Positions 1-10,000 of a stretch of DNA of 43,597 bases are shown piece after piece (positions within the stretch are counted from its first letter, which is position 1; each line of letters begins with the position of its first letter). The DNA lies in contig JANXOM010000282.1 in NCBI GenBank assembly GCA_025353585.1, forward strand, positions 1 to 43,597. Reading direction: 5' to 3'. Under the pieces are notes generated by a model. The model was not told the origin of the DNA. It searched no databases and was given only the letters and a program-made list of their open reading frames with translations. The translations under genes were made by a program, and so were the position numbers. This stretch comes from Deltaproteobacteria bacterium (lineage in GTDB: Bacteria; Myxococcota_A; Polyangia; Haliangiales; Haliangiaceae).

Positions 1-153
1 GCCCGCGCCGCGCTCGGCACCGTGACGGCGCTCCGCCGCGGTCCTCGCCTCCGCGGGCTCGCCCTCGTGGCCGCGTGCACGATGGTCGATGCCGTCGGAG
101 CCGCCGCCGCGCCCGCGGTCTACCGCCGCCTCCATCCGCACGCCGCCTCTTGA
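1..153 (+). CDS. 3' end of an unidentified protein (partial)
   Basis: Frame 1 is open from the window edge to a TGA at 151-153 and encodes about 50 residues rich in Ala, Arg and Val, with a short hydrophobic stretch (LALVAACTMVDAVGAAAAP). The next gene can start at the TTG at 150, giving a TTGA stop/start overlap typical of co-translated genes. That overlap is the main reason to believe this fragment is the true end of an upstream gene. Too little is visible to name a family; the hydrophobic stretch could be the last membrane helix of a membrane protein. Confidence 0.5.
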   Translation, partial: ARAALGTVTALRRGPRLRGLALVAACTMVDAVGAAAAPAVYRRLHPHAAS

Positions 154-626
154 CCGATCCGCAGGCGCTCGTCGCGCAGCTCGGCCTCTACGCCGGCAGC
201 TTCGCCGTGGGCGCGCTGTCGAGCGTCATCCCGTTCGTCGTGGTCGACGTGTTCCTCGTCGGCGTCGCGCTGGAGCTCGGCGGCACGCCAGAGCTCGCCG
301 CGCTGGTGGTCCTGGCCTCGCTCGGCCAGCTCGTCGGCAAGCTGCCGATGTACTACGCCGTGCGCGGCGCGGTGGCGCTCGCGGGCACGCCGTCGGCGAA
401 GACGCGCACGCGGATCGAGCGGCTGCGGCGCTGGACCGCGCGCTTTCGCGGCCGGCCGCACCTGGTGCTGGTGGCGAGCGCGCTCACCGGCATCCCGCCA
501 TTTTCGATCGTCGCGTCGGCGGCGGGCCTGCTCGGCATCCGCATCCGCGCGTTCGCCGCGATCGTCTTCGGCGGGCGCGCCGTGCGCTTCGCCGTGGTCG
601 TCACCGTCGCGCTCTGGTGGCGCTGA
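150..626 (+). CDS. Small multi-helix membrane protein, VTT/DedA-like
   Basis: This is a 158-residue protein if started at the TTG at 150, which overlaps the upstream stop. An ATG at 75 in the same frame would add a basic, unnatural-looking leader that runs over the upstream gene. It has about four hydrophobic segments: residues 14-40, 47-68, a pair around 105-125, and a C-terminal one. The pattern (a GxLP-like loop, then a helical hairpin containing LTGIPPFSIVASAAGLLGI) resembles SNARE-associated/VTT-family inner-membrane proteins such as YqaA. Family membership is an inference from pattern only. It ends 17 bp before a convergent gene. Confidence 0.6.
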   Translation: MTDPQALVAQLGLYAGSFAVGALSSVIPFVVVDVFLVGVALELGGTPELAALVVLASLGQLVGKLPMYYAVRGAVALAGTPSAKTRTRIERLRRWTARFRGRPHLVLVASALTGIPPFSIVASAAGLLGIRIRAFAAIVFGGRAVRFAVVVTVALWWR

Positions 627-643
627 GCGGGCGGACGAAGCAG

Positions 644-925
644 CTACGCGAGCCGGATCCAGCGCGCCTTCGCCGCTTCGATCTTGCCGGCGAAGGTCTG
701 CGGGAAGTGGCGGAGCACGTACGAGAAGGCCTGCTGGATGAGATCCTTGTCGATCTCCTGCGGCACTTCCATGTTCTGGTCATGCGGGTCGGGCTTGACG
801 CCGAGGCGGACGACCTCGGTGAGCCGGAGCACGTGCAATCGATTCACGAACAGCGCGTGTGCGATGCCGATGAACAGCTCTTCGACGGTTGGGTCCAGGG
901 CCATGGGAAGGCCAATGGTTACCAT
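644..925 (-). CDS. Conserved-looking 93-aa protein of unknown function
   Basis: Soluble, mixed-composition protein (residues such as N, K, Q, F and I that shadow frames of this GC-rich DNA rarely give), so probably a real gene. The ATG at 925 lies 2 nt after the stop of the peptide-binding lipoprotein gene, implying translational coupling. A second in-frame ATG at 904 gives an 86-residue form starting MALDPTVEELF. It contains two amphipathic helical stretches (VEELFIGIAHALFVNRLHV and KDLIQQAFSYVLRHFPQTF). No signal peptide or known motif is visible, and I do not recognise the family. Confidence 0.7.
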   Translation of the reverse strand: MVTIGLPMALDPTVEELFIGIAHALFVNRLHVLRLTEVVRLGVKPDPHDQNMEVPQEIDKDLIQQAFSYVLRHFPQTFAGKIEAAKARWIRLA

Positions 926-927
926 GC

Positions 928-2466
928 CTAACGGTCGGCTTCTACCCGCTTTACCGCCGTGGTCAGGCCGGCCAGGCGCGCGTTCGGGACGATCTCGTAG
1001 CCGCTGACGTCGGCGTTGGTGAGCACCACCACGTCCTCGTGCCAGAGCGGGACGATCGGCACCTCGCGCGCCACGATCCGCTGCACTTCGGCGTACAGCG
1101 CCTTCCGGCGGTCGCGGTCGAGCTCGCGGCGGCCCGCCTGCGTCAGCCGGTCGACCTCCGCGTTCCGGTACCGCCAGCGGTTGTTCGTGTCGGGGTCCTG
1201 GGCGGTCGGGATCCGCGCGGAGTTGAAGTACGTGAAGTAGTAGTCCGGGTCCGAGATCTCGGCCGTCTGCATCGACGCGAGCTGGAACTCGCCGCGCTTG
1301 ATGTCGGCGAAGAACGTCGCGAACTCGAACGCGCGAACCTCGACGTCGAGGCCGACCTCGCCGAGCTGGGCCGCGAGCACGCGCGCGATGGCGAGCCGGA
1401 ACGCATCGGACGACGTCTTGTAGACGAGGTGGGCGCGGACGCCGTGGGCATCGGGCGGCAGGCCGGCCGCGTCGAGGAGCGCGCGCGCGCGCGGGAGGTC
1501 GCGGGTCCAGCGCGGCACGTCCGGCGCGTACGCCCAGTGCGTGGGCGCCAGGAGGCCGCTGGCGAGCACGGCGCGGTTCGCGAGCTTCGCGGCGATCAGC
1601 GCCGGGCGATCGATCGCGAGCGCGACGGCCTGGCGCACGCGGACGTCCCGCATCACCGGGTCGTCGTTGTTCATCATCAGGTACGTGAGGATCACGCTCG
1701 GGCCGCTCTGCACGTGGACGCGCGGCCGCTCGGCCACGTCGTCGACCAGGTCGGCGCGCACGCTGTTCTGGATGAGATCGGCCGAGCCGCCGACGAGCAT
1801 GAGGATGCGCGCCGACTGGTCGGACACGTAGCGGATCACGACATGCGGCGACCTCGGCGCCGCGCCGAAATAGTACGGATTCGCGTCGAGGTAGGCCGTG
1901 TCGGCGGTGATCGCGCGGACCGCGTAGGGCCCGGCGCCGACGGTGCCGAGCGCGGGATCCGAGTGGAACGACACGATGCCAAAATCGAGGTCGGACATGA
2001 GCGTGGCGAGCGTCGTGCGCAGGTGGAACCGGACGCAGCGCTCGCCGCACAGGTCGACGAGCGTGTAGCGGTCGGTGAGATCTTTGTGCGACTTGCTCGG
2101 CGAGCCCTCGGCGAGGACGGTCGCGTACGTCTGCGCGACGTCGGCAGGGGTGACGGCGGTGCCGTCGGAGAAGCGCGCGTCCGGGCGCAGCGTCACGTCG
2201 TACGTCAGCTCGTCGACGCGCGTGATGGCGGCCGCGAGCGCGAGGCGCGGCTCGAGCGTCGGCGTGTCGATGGTGGTGAGCCCCGGCGCGACGAGGCGCA
2301 CGAGCTTGCTGTCGTAGTTGTTGCTCGCGAAGCGCGGGTCGGCCGTGGTGATCGCGGTGTCGCTGAGGACGACGAGGGTGTCGTCCGGCGTGCGGCGGGT
2401 GCGCGCGGAGCAGCCAGCGGCCGCGAGCGCGGCGACGAGCGTGATAGCGTGGAGGCGTGATGGCAT
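928..2466 (-). CDS. Peptide/solute-binding lipoprotein of an ABC importer (SBP family 5)
   Basis: 512 residues. It starts with a lipoprotein signal peptide ([19 protein letters not shown], lipidated Cys19), so it should be anchored in a membrane and face the periplasm. The mature part has family-5 (OppA/DppA-like) features: an early segment on resting position after 'TLDP'-type sequence (here TTADPRFASNN), a YDVTLRPDARFSDGTAVTP block, VRQAVALAIDR in the middle, and a C-terminal RRKALYAEVQRIVAREVPIVPLW block. These proteins capture oligopeptides or similar ligands for an ABC permease. No permease or ATPase gene is next to it, so the ligand and transporter are unknown. Its start codon overlaps the divergent dacB start region, so its promoter must lie inside dacB. 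Confidence 0.88.
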   Translation of the reverse strand: MPSRLHAITLVAALAAAGCSARTRRTPDDTLVVLSDTAITTADPRFASNNYDSKLVRLVAPGLTTIDTPTLEPRLALAAAITRVDELTYDVTLRPDARFSDGTAVTPADVAQTYATVLAEGSPSKSHKDLTDRYTLVDLCGERCVRFHLRTTLATLMSDLDFGIVSFHSDPALGTVGAGPYAVRAITADTAYLDANPYYFGAAPRSPHVVIRYVSDQSARILMLVGGSADLIQNSVRADLVDDVAERPRVHVQSGPSVILTYLMMNNDDPVMRDVRVRQAVALAIDRPALIAAKLANRAVLASGLLAPTHWAYAPDVPRWTRDLPRARALLDAAGLPPDAHGVRAHLVYKTSSDAFRLAIARVLAAQLGEVGLDVEVRAFEFATFFADIKRGEFQLASMQTAEISDPDYYFTYFNSARIPTAQDPDTNNRWRYRNAEVDRLTQAGRRELDRDRRKALYAEVQRIVAREVPIVPLWHEDVVVLTNADVSGYEIVPNARLAGLTTAVKRVEADR

Positions 2467-4091
2467 CGGGTGCCGTGCTGCTCGCCGGCGTGCTCGCGCT
2501 GGCGACGGCCAGCGTGACGAGTATCGACGTCGCCGATGCGCGCAAGCAACCGAAGTCGGCCGGCAAGGGGAGCGGTAGCGGCGCGGCCGCTCCGGTGGCG
2601 GCCCCCGGCGCCGGGTCAAACGCCGCCGCCGGCAGCGCCGACGATGACGAGGAGAGCGGTGGCAGCGGCACGCACACCACCGCCCCCGGAGACAAGAAGG
2701 CGCGCCCGGCCTGGCTCCGCGACCGGCTCGCCGCGGCCATCGCGAGCAAGCCAACGCTCGGGCGCGCGAAGATCGGCGTCGCCGTCCTCGACCTCGCTAC
2801 GGGCGAGGAGGTCTACAACCACGACGCGGACGCCGGCCTCAACCTCGCGTCCAACACGAAGCTCCTGACGGCGGCGGCCGCGCTTGCCACGCTCGGCGGC
2901 GGCTTCCGCTGGCGCACCGCCGTGTACGCCGACAAGCTCGACGACGCCACCGGCATCGTCGAGGGGGACCTCTACATCCGCGGGCGCGGCGATCCGCTGC
3001 TCTCGGTCAACGACCTGCGCAGCCTCGCCGACGACATCGCCGCCCGCGGGGTCCGGACCGTCACCGGCAAGCTCAGCGTCGACACCTCGTACTTCGACGG
3101 CGTCACCGAGCCGCCGCACTACGACGAGCAGAACGGCGAGCACGCCGGGTTTCGCGCGCCCGTCGCGAGCCTCGGCGTCGCGCGCGGCACGGTGACGGTC
3201 GTCGTCACGGCCGAGCCCGGCGGCACGGCCCGCGTCACCCTCGAGCCGGAGACCGAGCAGGTCCACCTGCGCAAGGTCTCGGTCACCACCGTCACCACCG
3301 GCCGCTCGCGCGTCAAGGTCGACCAGGTCGCGGGCGCGAAGGGGCGGACCGAGCTCGACGTCAGCGGGCAGATCCGCGCCGTCGACGGCAGCTTCGAGCA
3401 GCGCCGCCGCCTCGACGATCCCGCGCGCACGGCGGCCGAGATCCTGCGCCGCGAGCTCGCCACGCGCGGCGTCAAGATCGCCGACCGCAGCTACCGCGTC
3501 GCCGTGGTCCCGCCCGCCGCGAAGCTCGTCGCCACGCACGACAGCGCGCCGCTCGCGCTCGTCATCCGCGAGATGAACAAGCTGTCCGACAACTACGTCG
3601 CCGAGACGGTGCTCAAGACGCTCGGCGCCGAGACGCGCGCCTCCCCCGGGCCCGCGTCGTGGGCGGACGGCACCGCCGCCGTCCGCGCGTACCTGGGGAC
3701 CCTCGGCATCGCCGCGGGCAGCTATCGCGCCGACAACGGCTCGGGCCTGTTCGGCGCGAGCGACGTCTCCGCGCACCAGCTGCTGAAGATCCTGGCCGCG
3801 GCGTACCACGACTACCGGATCGGCCCCGATCTCCTCGCGTCCTTGCCCGTCGCCGGCGTCGACGGGACCCTGGCCAAGCGCTGGCACGACCATCCCGCGC
3901 GCGGTCGCGTCCGCGCGAAGACGGGCACGCTCGACAAGGTGATCGCCCTGGCCGGCTACGCGGGCGTCGACGGCGCCCACCAGCTCGCGTTCGTCATCAT
4001 CTCGAACGACATCCCCGGCGGCCAGCGCCCCGCCGCGCGCGCGCTGGCGGACGACATGGTCGATGCGCTGGTCGCCTACCTCGCGCCGTGA
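2460..4091 (+). CDS. dacB: D-alanyl-D-alanine carboxypeptidase/endopeptidase (PBP4, class C)
   Basis: 543 residues from the ATG at 2460; a GTG at 2457 adds one residue. An N-terminal signal sequence is followed by a low-complexity Gly/Ala/Ser/Asp linker to about residue 80, then a full PBP4 catalytic domain. All three penicillin-binding motifs are present: SNTK (Ser131 nucleophile, Lys134), SDN (376-378) and KTG (487-489). A large insertion between motifs one and two is typical of DacB. The enzyme trims D-Ala from peptidoglycan stem peptides and cleaves cross-links in the periplasm. GGAGG at 2451-2455 is a possible ribosome site, close to the ATG. The gene is head-to-head with the lipoprotein gene and overlaps it by 7 bp. 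Confidence 0.95.
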   Translation: MASGAVLLAGVLALATASVTSIDVADARKQPKSAGKGSGSGAAAPVAAPGAGSNAAAGSADDDEESGGSGTHTTAPGDKKARPAWLRDRLAAAIASKPTLGRAKIGVAVLDLATGEEVYNHDADAGLNLASNTKLLTAAAALATLGGGFRWRTAVYADKLDDATGIVEGDLYIRGRGDPLLSVNDLRSLADDIAARGVRTVTGKLSVDTSYFDGVTEPPHYDEQNGEHAGFRAPVASLGVARGTVTVVVTAEPGGTARVTLEPETEQVHLRKVSVTTVTTGRSRVKVDQVAGAKGRTELDVSGQIRAVDGSFEQRRRLDDPARTAAEILRRELATRGVKIADRSYRVAVVPPAAKLVATHDSAPLALVIREMNKLSDNYVAETVLKTLGAETRASPGPASWADGTAAVRAYLGTLGIAAGSYRADNGSGLFGASDVSAHQLLKILAAAYHDYRIGPDLLASLPVAGVDGTLAKRWHDHPARGRVRAKTGTLDKVIALAGYAGVDGAHQLAFVIISNDIPGGQRPAARALADDMVDALVAYLAP

Positions 4092-4136
4092 GGCGTAGCC
4101 GTTGCTCGGTTCCGCCGCGGGTGGTACCAACGCGTC

Positions 4137-4562
<426 letters not shown>

Positions 4563-4576
4563 GGTACAAACCAGGC

Positions 4577-5161
4577 ATGAGCCTGGTGCGACCCATTTCG
4601 CGGCACGACATCAAGGGACCGGCCCTCTACGCGCCGATCCGAGACGACTTTCGCAAGCACATCATCGCGCTGAAGAAGCCGCGGCGCGTGCTGGTCGGTG
4701 ACCGCGTGTCGCTCCTCTTCGAGAACCGACACACGGTGCAGTCTCAGATCGAGGAGATCTGCCGCGTCGAGGGCCTCACCTCGGATGCGCAGATCGTGGC
4801 CGAGATCGCCACGAATAACGAGCTGATGCCGACGGACTCGTCGCTGTCGGCGACGCTGTTCGTCGAGCTCGCGCCCGACGCCGATGCCGTCAAGGCGCTC
4901 GGCGACCTGGTCGGCCTCGACGAGCACGTCGTGCTCCATATCGGGCCGCACGCGATCCGCGCCGCGTTCGAGCCGGGCCGCTCGACGGACGCGAAGATCA
5001 GCGCCGTGCAGTACACGCGCTACCCGCTGACGCCCGCGGTGAAGGCCGCGCTCGCCACCCCCGGCACGCCGCTCGTCATGGAGATCGACCACCCGAACTA
5101 CCGGTTCCGCGTCGAGCTGCCCGAGGCCACGCGCGCGACGCTGGCGGCCGACTATGCGTAG
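4577..5161 (+). CDS. DUF3501 family protein
   Basis: 194 residues from the ATG at 4577, with AAGG at 4561-4564 upstream as a ribosome site. Distinctive segments include [19 protein letters not shown], a basic [16 protein letters not shown] region and a terminal [15 protein letters not shown]; together these match the DUF3501 pattern. The biochemical role is not established. Members commonly sit beside rubrerythrin-like and Fe-S oxidoreductase genes, and here the rubrerythrin is immediately upstream, probably in one transcript. The last 8 bp overlap the start of the next gene. Confidence 0.85.
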   Translation: MSLVRPISRHDIKGPALYAPIRDDFRKHIIALKKPRRVLVGDRVSLLFENRHTVQSQIEEICRVEGLTSDAQIVAEIATNNELMPTDSSLSATLFVELAPDADAVKALGDLVGLDEHVVLHIGPHAIRAAFEPGRSTDAKISAVQYTRYPLTPAVKAALATPGTPLVMEIDHPNYRFRVELPEATRATLAADYA

Positions 5162-5678
5162 GTGGGGGACCGTCCTCGCGGTCGCGGGCGCGGCGTGCGG
5201 CGGGACCCAGAAGCAGGTCGCGCGCGAGCAACAGGCGTTCACCTGCCGGGACCGCATCGTCAGCTACGTCGCGACCCACCACATCGGCGCCGACGAGCTC
5301 GGCGTGCAGATGAGCTGCAGCGACGGCCCGAAGATCAAGCGCTGGAAGATGGACCGCAGCGGCCAGCGCGCCGAGGACGCGCGCGCCATCACGCCCGGCG
5401 AGTTCGAGGACATCTGGAAGCAAGTCGACGGCACGGGCTGGCCGAACCTCAAGGACTGCACGAACGGCACCGGCGGCAAGCAGGATCCCGTCTACACCTT
5501 CGACGTGAAGGACGACCAAAACGCCGCGTCGTTCGCGTGCCAGTCGCGCTCGATGCCGTATCCGTACAACGACCTCGTCGACCCGCTCGACCAGGCCGCG
5601 GCGCTGGGGCGGGGCGCGCTCGGCGACGACGAGCCCGCCGAGGCCAAGGCGCTCGACAAGAAGAAGCCGAAGTCGTGA
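5154..5678 (+). CDS. Short secreted or lipid-anchored protein, unknown function
   Basis: 174 residues. The start [17 protein letters not shown] reads as a short lipoprotein signal with Cys15, although the hydrophobic core is short. The mature part has four further cysteines in two likely pairs (TCRDR, SCSDG, DCTNG, ACQSR), consistent with periplasmic disulfides, and a Lys-rich end ([10 protein letters not shown]). The ATG lies inside the end of the DUF3501 gene and the stop overlaps the SDR start (GTGA), so the gene is embedded in an operon running from 4137 or earlier to 6346. No family recognised. Confidence 0.75.
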   Translation: MRRWGTVLAVAGAACGGTQKQVAREQQAFTCRDRIVSYVATHHIGADELGVQMSCSDGPKIKRWKMDRSGQRAEDARAITPGEFEDIWKQVDGTGWPNLKDCTNGTGGKQDPVYTFDVKDDQNAASFACQSRSMPYPYNDLVDPLDQAAALGRGALGDDEPAEAKALDKKKPKS

Positions 5679-6346
5679 CGTTCGTCGTCACGGGCGCGAG
5701 CCGCGGCATCGGGCGCGCGATCGCGCGGCGCCTCGGCGCGACCGGCGCGGACGTCGCGCTGTGGGCCCGCGATGCGGCCGCGCTCGCGACCGTGTGCGCC
5801 GAGATCGGGCCGCGCGCGCACGCGTACGCCGTGGACGTTGCGGACTCGGCTGCCGTCACCGCCGCCGCGGCGCGCGTCCGCGTGGAGCTGCCGCCGGTCA
5901 CCGTCCTCGTCAACAACGCCGGCGCCGTGCTCCGGCGCGCCACGGTGGACATCACCGACGCCGAGTGGCGCCGAGTCCACGCGACCAACGTCGACGGCAC
6001 GTTCTACGTGACGCGTGCGTTCCTGCCAGATCTGACACGGAGCGGCGGACGCATCATCAACATCGCGTCGCGCGCCGGGCGGGAGGGCACGCCGATGCTG
6101 GCCGCGTACTGCGCCGCGAAGCACGCGATCGTCGGCTTCACGCGTTCGCTTGCCGAAGAGCTACGCGCTGCTATGGTCAGCGTGAATGCGATCTGTCCCG
6201 GCAGCGTGGATACCGAGATGCTCCGCGAGGGTATTCCCGGCGCGAGTCCGGACATGACGCCCGATGACATCGCCCGGACGGCGGAGTTCCTCGCGCTGCA
6301 CGCACCGCGCGCGTTGACCGGTTCTTGCATCGACGTCTTCGGTTAG
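5675..6346 (+). CDS. Short-chain dehydrogenase/reductase (SDR), NAD(P)-dependent
   Basis: 223 residues from a GTG start that overlaps the preceding stop. The frame is open further upstream but runs through the preceding gene. Classical SDR signature: TGASRGIG dinucleotide loop (residues 6-13), NNAG (80-83), and the catalytic set Asn105, Ser132, Tyr145, Lys149 in YCAAK. The C-terminus (LTGSCIDVFG) resembles the end of FabG-type reductases. The substrate cannot be told from sequence; sugar alcohol, acyl-carrier or small ketone substrates are all possible. No other lipid or sugar genes are adjacent. Confidence 0.92.
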   Translation: MTFVVTGASRGIGRAIARRLGATGADVALWARDAAALATVCAEIGPRAHAYAVDVADSAAVTAAAARVRVELPPVTVLVNNAGAVLRRATVDITDAEWRRVHATNVDGTFYVTRAFLPDLTRSGGRIINIASRAGREGTPMLAAYCAAKHAIVGFTRSLAEELRAAMVSVNAICPGSVDTEMLREGIPGASPDMTPDDIARTAEFLALHAPRALTGSCIDVFG

Positions 6347-6363
6347 CCTGGTCGAGATGCCCG

Positions 6364-7026
6364 ATGAGTGACGCCGCTCTCCAACCCGACGCGCTCGCCG
6401 AGCTGCCGATCTTCCCGCTCCCGAATTGCGTCCTGTTGCCCGGCGGTCTCTTGCCCCTCCACATGTTCGAGCCGCGCTACCGCGAGCTCACGCGAGACTG
6501 CCTCGCCGGCCACCAGCTCATGGCGATCGCCCGCCTCCGCCCCGGCTTCGAGGGCGCGCAGTACGGCAAGCCGCCCGTGTACGAGCGCATGGGCGTCGGG
6601 CGGATCCTCTGCTCCGAGGAGCTGCCGGATGGCCGGTTCGCGCTCGTGCTGCGGGGCGTGGCTCGCGTGGAGCTCGCCCGCGAGCTCGACACCGCGTCGC
6701 CGTATCGCCGCATCGAGGCGCGCCTGCTCGACGACCAGCGCGTGGATCCGCTGGACGCGCTCGACCACCAGCGCCGGTTGATCGCGCTGTGCGACCGGCT
6801 CGCGGAGGTCATCGACCAGGGTGGCCCGCAGCTGCGCGAGCTGGCCCGCGGGGCCGACTCGCCGGGCCGCTGCGCCGATGCGATCGCGGCCGCGCTGATC
6901 ATGGACCCCGACGCGCGGCAGGAGCTGCTCGAGGCGACCTGCCCGCTGTCCCGGCTGCAGCGCACGCTCGGGCACGTGAGCCACCTCCTGTGCGAGCTGG
7001 CGCCGTGCGATTCTTCGGTGAATTAG
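6364..7026 (+). CDS. LON N-terminal (substrate-binding) domain protein
   Basis: 220 residues from the ATG at 6364. The opening LPIFPLPNCVLLPGGLLPLHMFEPRY is the hallmark of the PUA-like LON substrate-binding domain; it is followed by GVGRILCSEELPDGRFALVLRG and a helical C-terminal part. There is no AAA+ or protease domain, so this is a free-standing LON-domain protein (YcbX/'peptidase S16, lon domain'-type) and not a protease. Such proteins are common and of unknown role. It ends 18 bp before the kinase/WD40 gene, in the same frame. Confidence 0.9.
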   Translation: MSDAALQPDALAELPIFPLPNCVLLPGGLLPLHMFEPRYRELTRDCLAGHQLMAIARLRPGFEGAQYGKPPVYERMGVGRILCSEELPDGRFALVLRGVARVELARELDTASPYRRIEARLLDDQRVDPLDALDHQRRLIALCDRLAEVIDQGGPQLRELARGADSPGRCADAIAAALIMDPDARQELLEATCPLSRLQRTLGHVSHLLCELAPCDSSVN

Positions 7027-7044
7027 CGCTACCCTGAAGCGGCC

Positions 7045-10000
7045 ATGGCGGGGAGCTCGGACGACCACGGCCTTGTCGCGGCCCGGTCCGGGGCCCCCGT
7101 CGAAGCCGCGGGCGTCACGCTCATCGCCGTCGCCGACGCGCTCGCCTACGCGCATCGCGAGCGCGTGATCCACCGCGACTTGAAGCCGGCGAACGTGCTC
7201 GTGGGCGACTTCGGCGAGACGGTCGTCATCGATTGGGGCCTCGCCAAGGATCTCGCCGCGACCGAGACGCCCGAGGTCCCGCTCGCCGCGCCCGGGCTCT
7301 CCTTCGCCGCGCCCGGCGACAGCGGCGGGGAGACCGCGTACGGCGCCGTCATCGGCACGCCGGCGTACATGCCGCCGGAGCAGGCGCGCGGTGAGCCGGT
7401 CGACGAGCGGGCCGACGTGTACGCGCTCGGCGCCCTCGCCTATCACGTGTTGTGCGGCCGCGCGCCCGTCGAGGGCACCAGCCTCGACGAGCTGCTCGCG
7501 AACGTCATCACGAAGCCCGTGGTGGCCCCGCGGGCGTGCGATGCGCAGATCCCGCTCGATCTCGACACCATCATCCTCAAGGCGATGGCGCCCGTGGCCG
7601 CCGACCGCTATCCATCCGCCGTCGAGCTCGCCGCCGATCTGCGGCGCTTCCAGACGGGCCAGCTGGTCGGCGCGCACCACTACACGCCGTGGCAGCTCGT
7701 CGCTCGCTGGATCCGCCGCCGCCGCACCGTGCTGGCCGTCGTGGGCGCGGCGCTCGCGATCCTCGTCGTCGGCGGCGTGGTGGCGGTGAACAATGTCGTG
7801 GTCGAGCGCGACCGCGCGGCGCTCACGACGCGGGCGCTGCTCGTCGAGCAAGGCCGGCGCGAGGCGCTCGACCAGCATCCGCTGCGCGCCCTGGCGCTCC
7901 TCGCCGAGGCGATGCGGCTCGGCGAGCGCGGCGGCGATCTGCCGTATCTGCTCGGGCGGAGCGTCCCCCTCGCGGAGACCATGCAGCACCGCCTGACCCT
8001 GCGCGACGCGAGCATCGACACCGTCGCGTTCAGCGCCGACGAGCAGCGCATCCTGACCGGCTCGACGGACGGCCGCGTCCGGGTCTGGGATGCGACGTCG
8101 GTCGCCATCCTCGCGAACATCGACGTCCAGGGCGGCGGCAATCCGATCGAGCTCGGGCCGAGCGAGCGCTTCGCCGTCGCGCACACGACTCCGGACCGGC
8201 GCGGCGATCTGACGTCGACCGTCTGGGACCTCGCGACCGGCAAGCCGGGCGCGCCGGTGCACTCGGTGTTCACGCTCTACGACGACACGGGCACGCGGGT
8301 CTGGCGCTTCGGGGGCGACAGCACGCTGGAGGCCGCCGGCCGAAAGGTGCTGATCACCGTCGCGATCGAGCCCCACATCATCGCCGCGCGCGCGCACGGT
8401 CCCGACGCGCTCGTCATCACCGAGCACGACATGGTCAGGCTGCACGACGACGGCGCCTCCGTCACGGAGGTCAGCCGACGCGCCATCGACCTCGCCGCGG
8501 ACGCCGAGGACGCCGCGATCGACGCCCAGCTGGACCACGTCGTGACGGTGAACGGCGGGCGGCTCGACCTCGTATCGGCGGCGACGGGCGAGCTCGTCGG
8601 CGCGTATGCCGGGCTCACGAGCGGCCGCGTGGCGATCCGGGATGACGGCTCGCAGGTCACCACGGCGGGCGAGGACCAGAAGCTGACCCTCCCGTGGGGA
8701 CCGCCGAACCCCCTCGTCCCCGACCCGACGCACGAGCTCGTGCCGTGCAGCGGGTCGCCCCGCGCGCTCCACTACAGCGGGGACGGCCACCGCCTGATCG
8801 TGGAGTGCCCGGACACCCAGCTGCTCGTGTACGACGCCGACACCAGCGCGATCCGCGCGACGCTCTCGGCCGAGCTCGCCGTCGTCGGGTCCGCCATCTC
8901 GCGCGACGGGTCGCACGTCCTGGCTGCGCTGGGAGATGGGAGCGTGGCCGTCTGGGACACGTCGGGGACCCGGAACCTGGCCCAGCTCCCGCTCGCCGCC
9001 GATGACCCCTCCGCCGCTGCGTCGGACTGGACGACCGGTGTGTGCGTCGCCTACGACGCGCGGGACCGCCTCCTCGTGTTCGCCAGTACCAGCGTCGGCG
9101 TCGAGGGTCGCGCGGCCCGGGTCGCGCCCTTGTCGGATGCGTACGGCTGCACGCTGGACGCGCGCGGCGAGTGCATGGTCCGGCTCGCGGCGCCCGCCGG
9201 GTCGAAGGTCCTGCAGACGTACGACCTGGCCGACCCGGCGACGCCTCGGACGACCATCCCGATCACCGGCGGGCTCGGCCGGTTCGCGGTCGCGGCGGGC
9301 GGGCGGCGCGTCGTCGCGCTCACCGCTCAGCTCGAGGTCACCGTCTATGACGACGGCAAGCTCGCGGGGACCTGGCCAGCCCCGAACGGCATCGCGGACG
9401 ACGACGTGTTCGCGCTCGCGACCGATGGCCGGCGCCTGCTCGTGACGGACATGGTCAACGGGCGGGCGGAGATCCTCGACGTCACGACCGGCCGCGCGCG
9501 CGCCCTGCCGGTGCCGGAGCTCTCGTTCGCGGCCTGGGCGGCGAGCGACGACGAGATCATCACCGGCACGAGGGATGGCGTCGTCCAGCTCGTCCGCGCG
9601 GCGGACGGCGTCTCCCTCGCGCGCTTCGCGCGGCCGAGCCGGGTCCGCGACGCTGCGCTCGCGGCCGATGGGGCCGATCTCTTCGTCGGGACCGACGACG
9701 GCGTCGTCCGACAGTGGCGCGTAGCCACCGGCGCGCTCGTCCGCCAGACCCAGGTCGCGCACGACGCGGTCAAGCAGCTCCGCCTCGATCCACGCGGCGA
9801 GCGCTACGCGACGATGGGCCAGGCGGGCGACGTGAGCGTGTGGAGCATCGCGACCGGGGCGCAGCTCCAGCACCTGGCGACGTTCCTGCCTCCGGTCGTC
9901 AACCTCGCGTTCAGCCGCGGCGGGGACCGCCTCGCCGTGCTCGCCGGCGGCGTGGCCCGGCAGTACGACACCCGCGTGGATGGCCACACACCCGAAGAGG

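Noticed and set aside
644..2749. 701-codon minus-strand frame across the first lipoprotein gene
   Set aside because: Only its last 93 codons look like protein; the rest is an Arg/Ala/Pro-rich shadow of the lipoprotein and dacB genes. Many other long frames (such as 6343-10050 minus, 16690-18606 plus, 19903-21810 plus, 27118-28965 plus) are shadows of the same sort.
6426..7037. Plus-strand frame that might have supplied the missing kinase N-lobe
   Set aside because: Translation is Arg/Ala/Pro-rich with no GxGxxG or VAIK motif; it is a shadow of the LON-domain gene.
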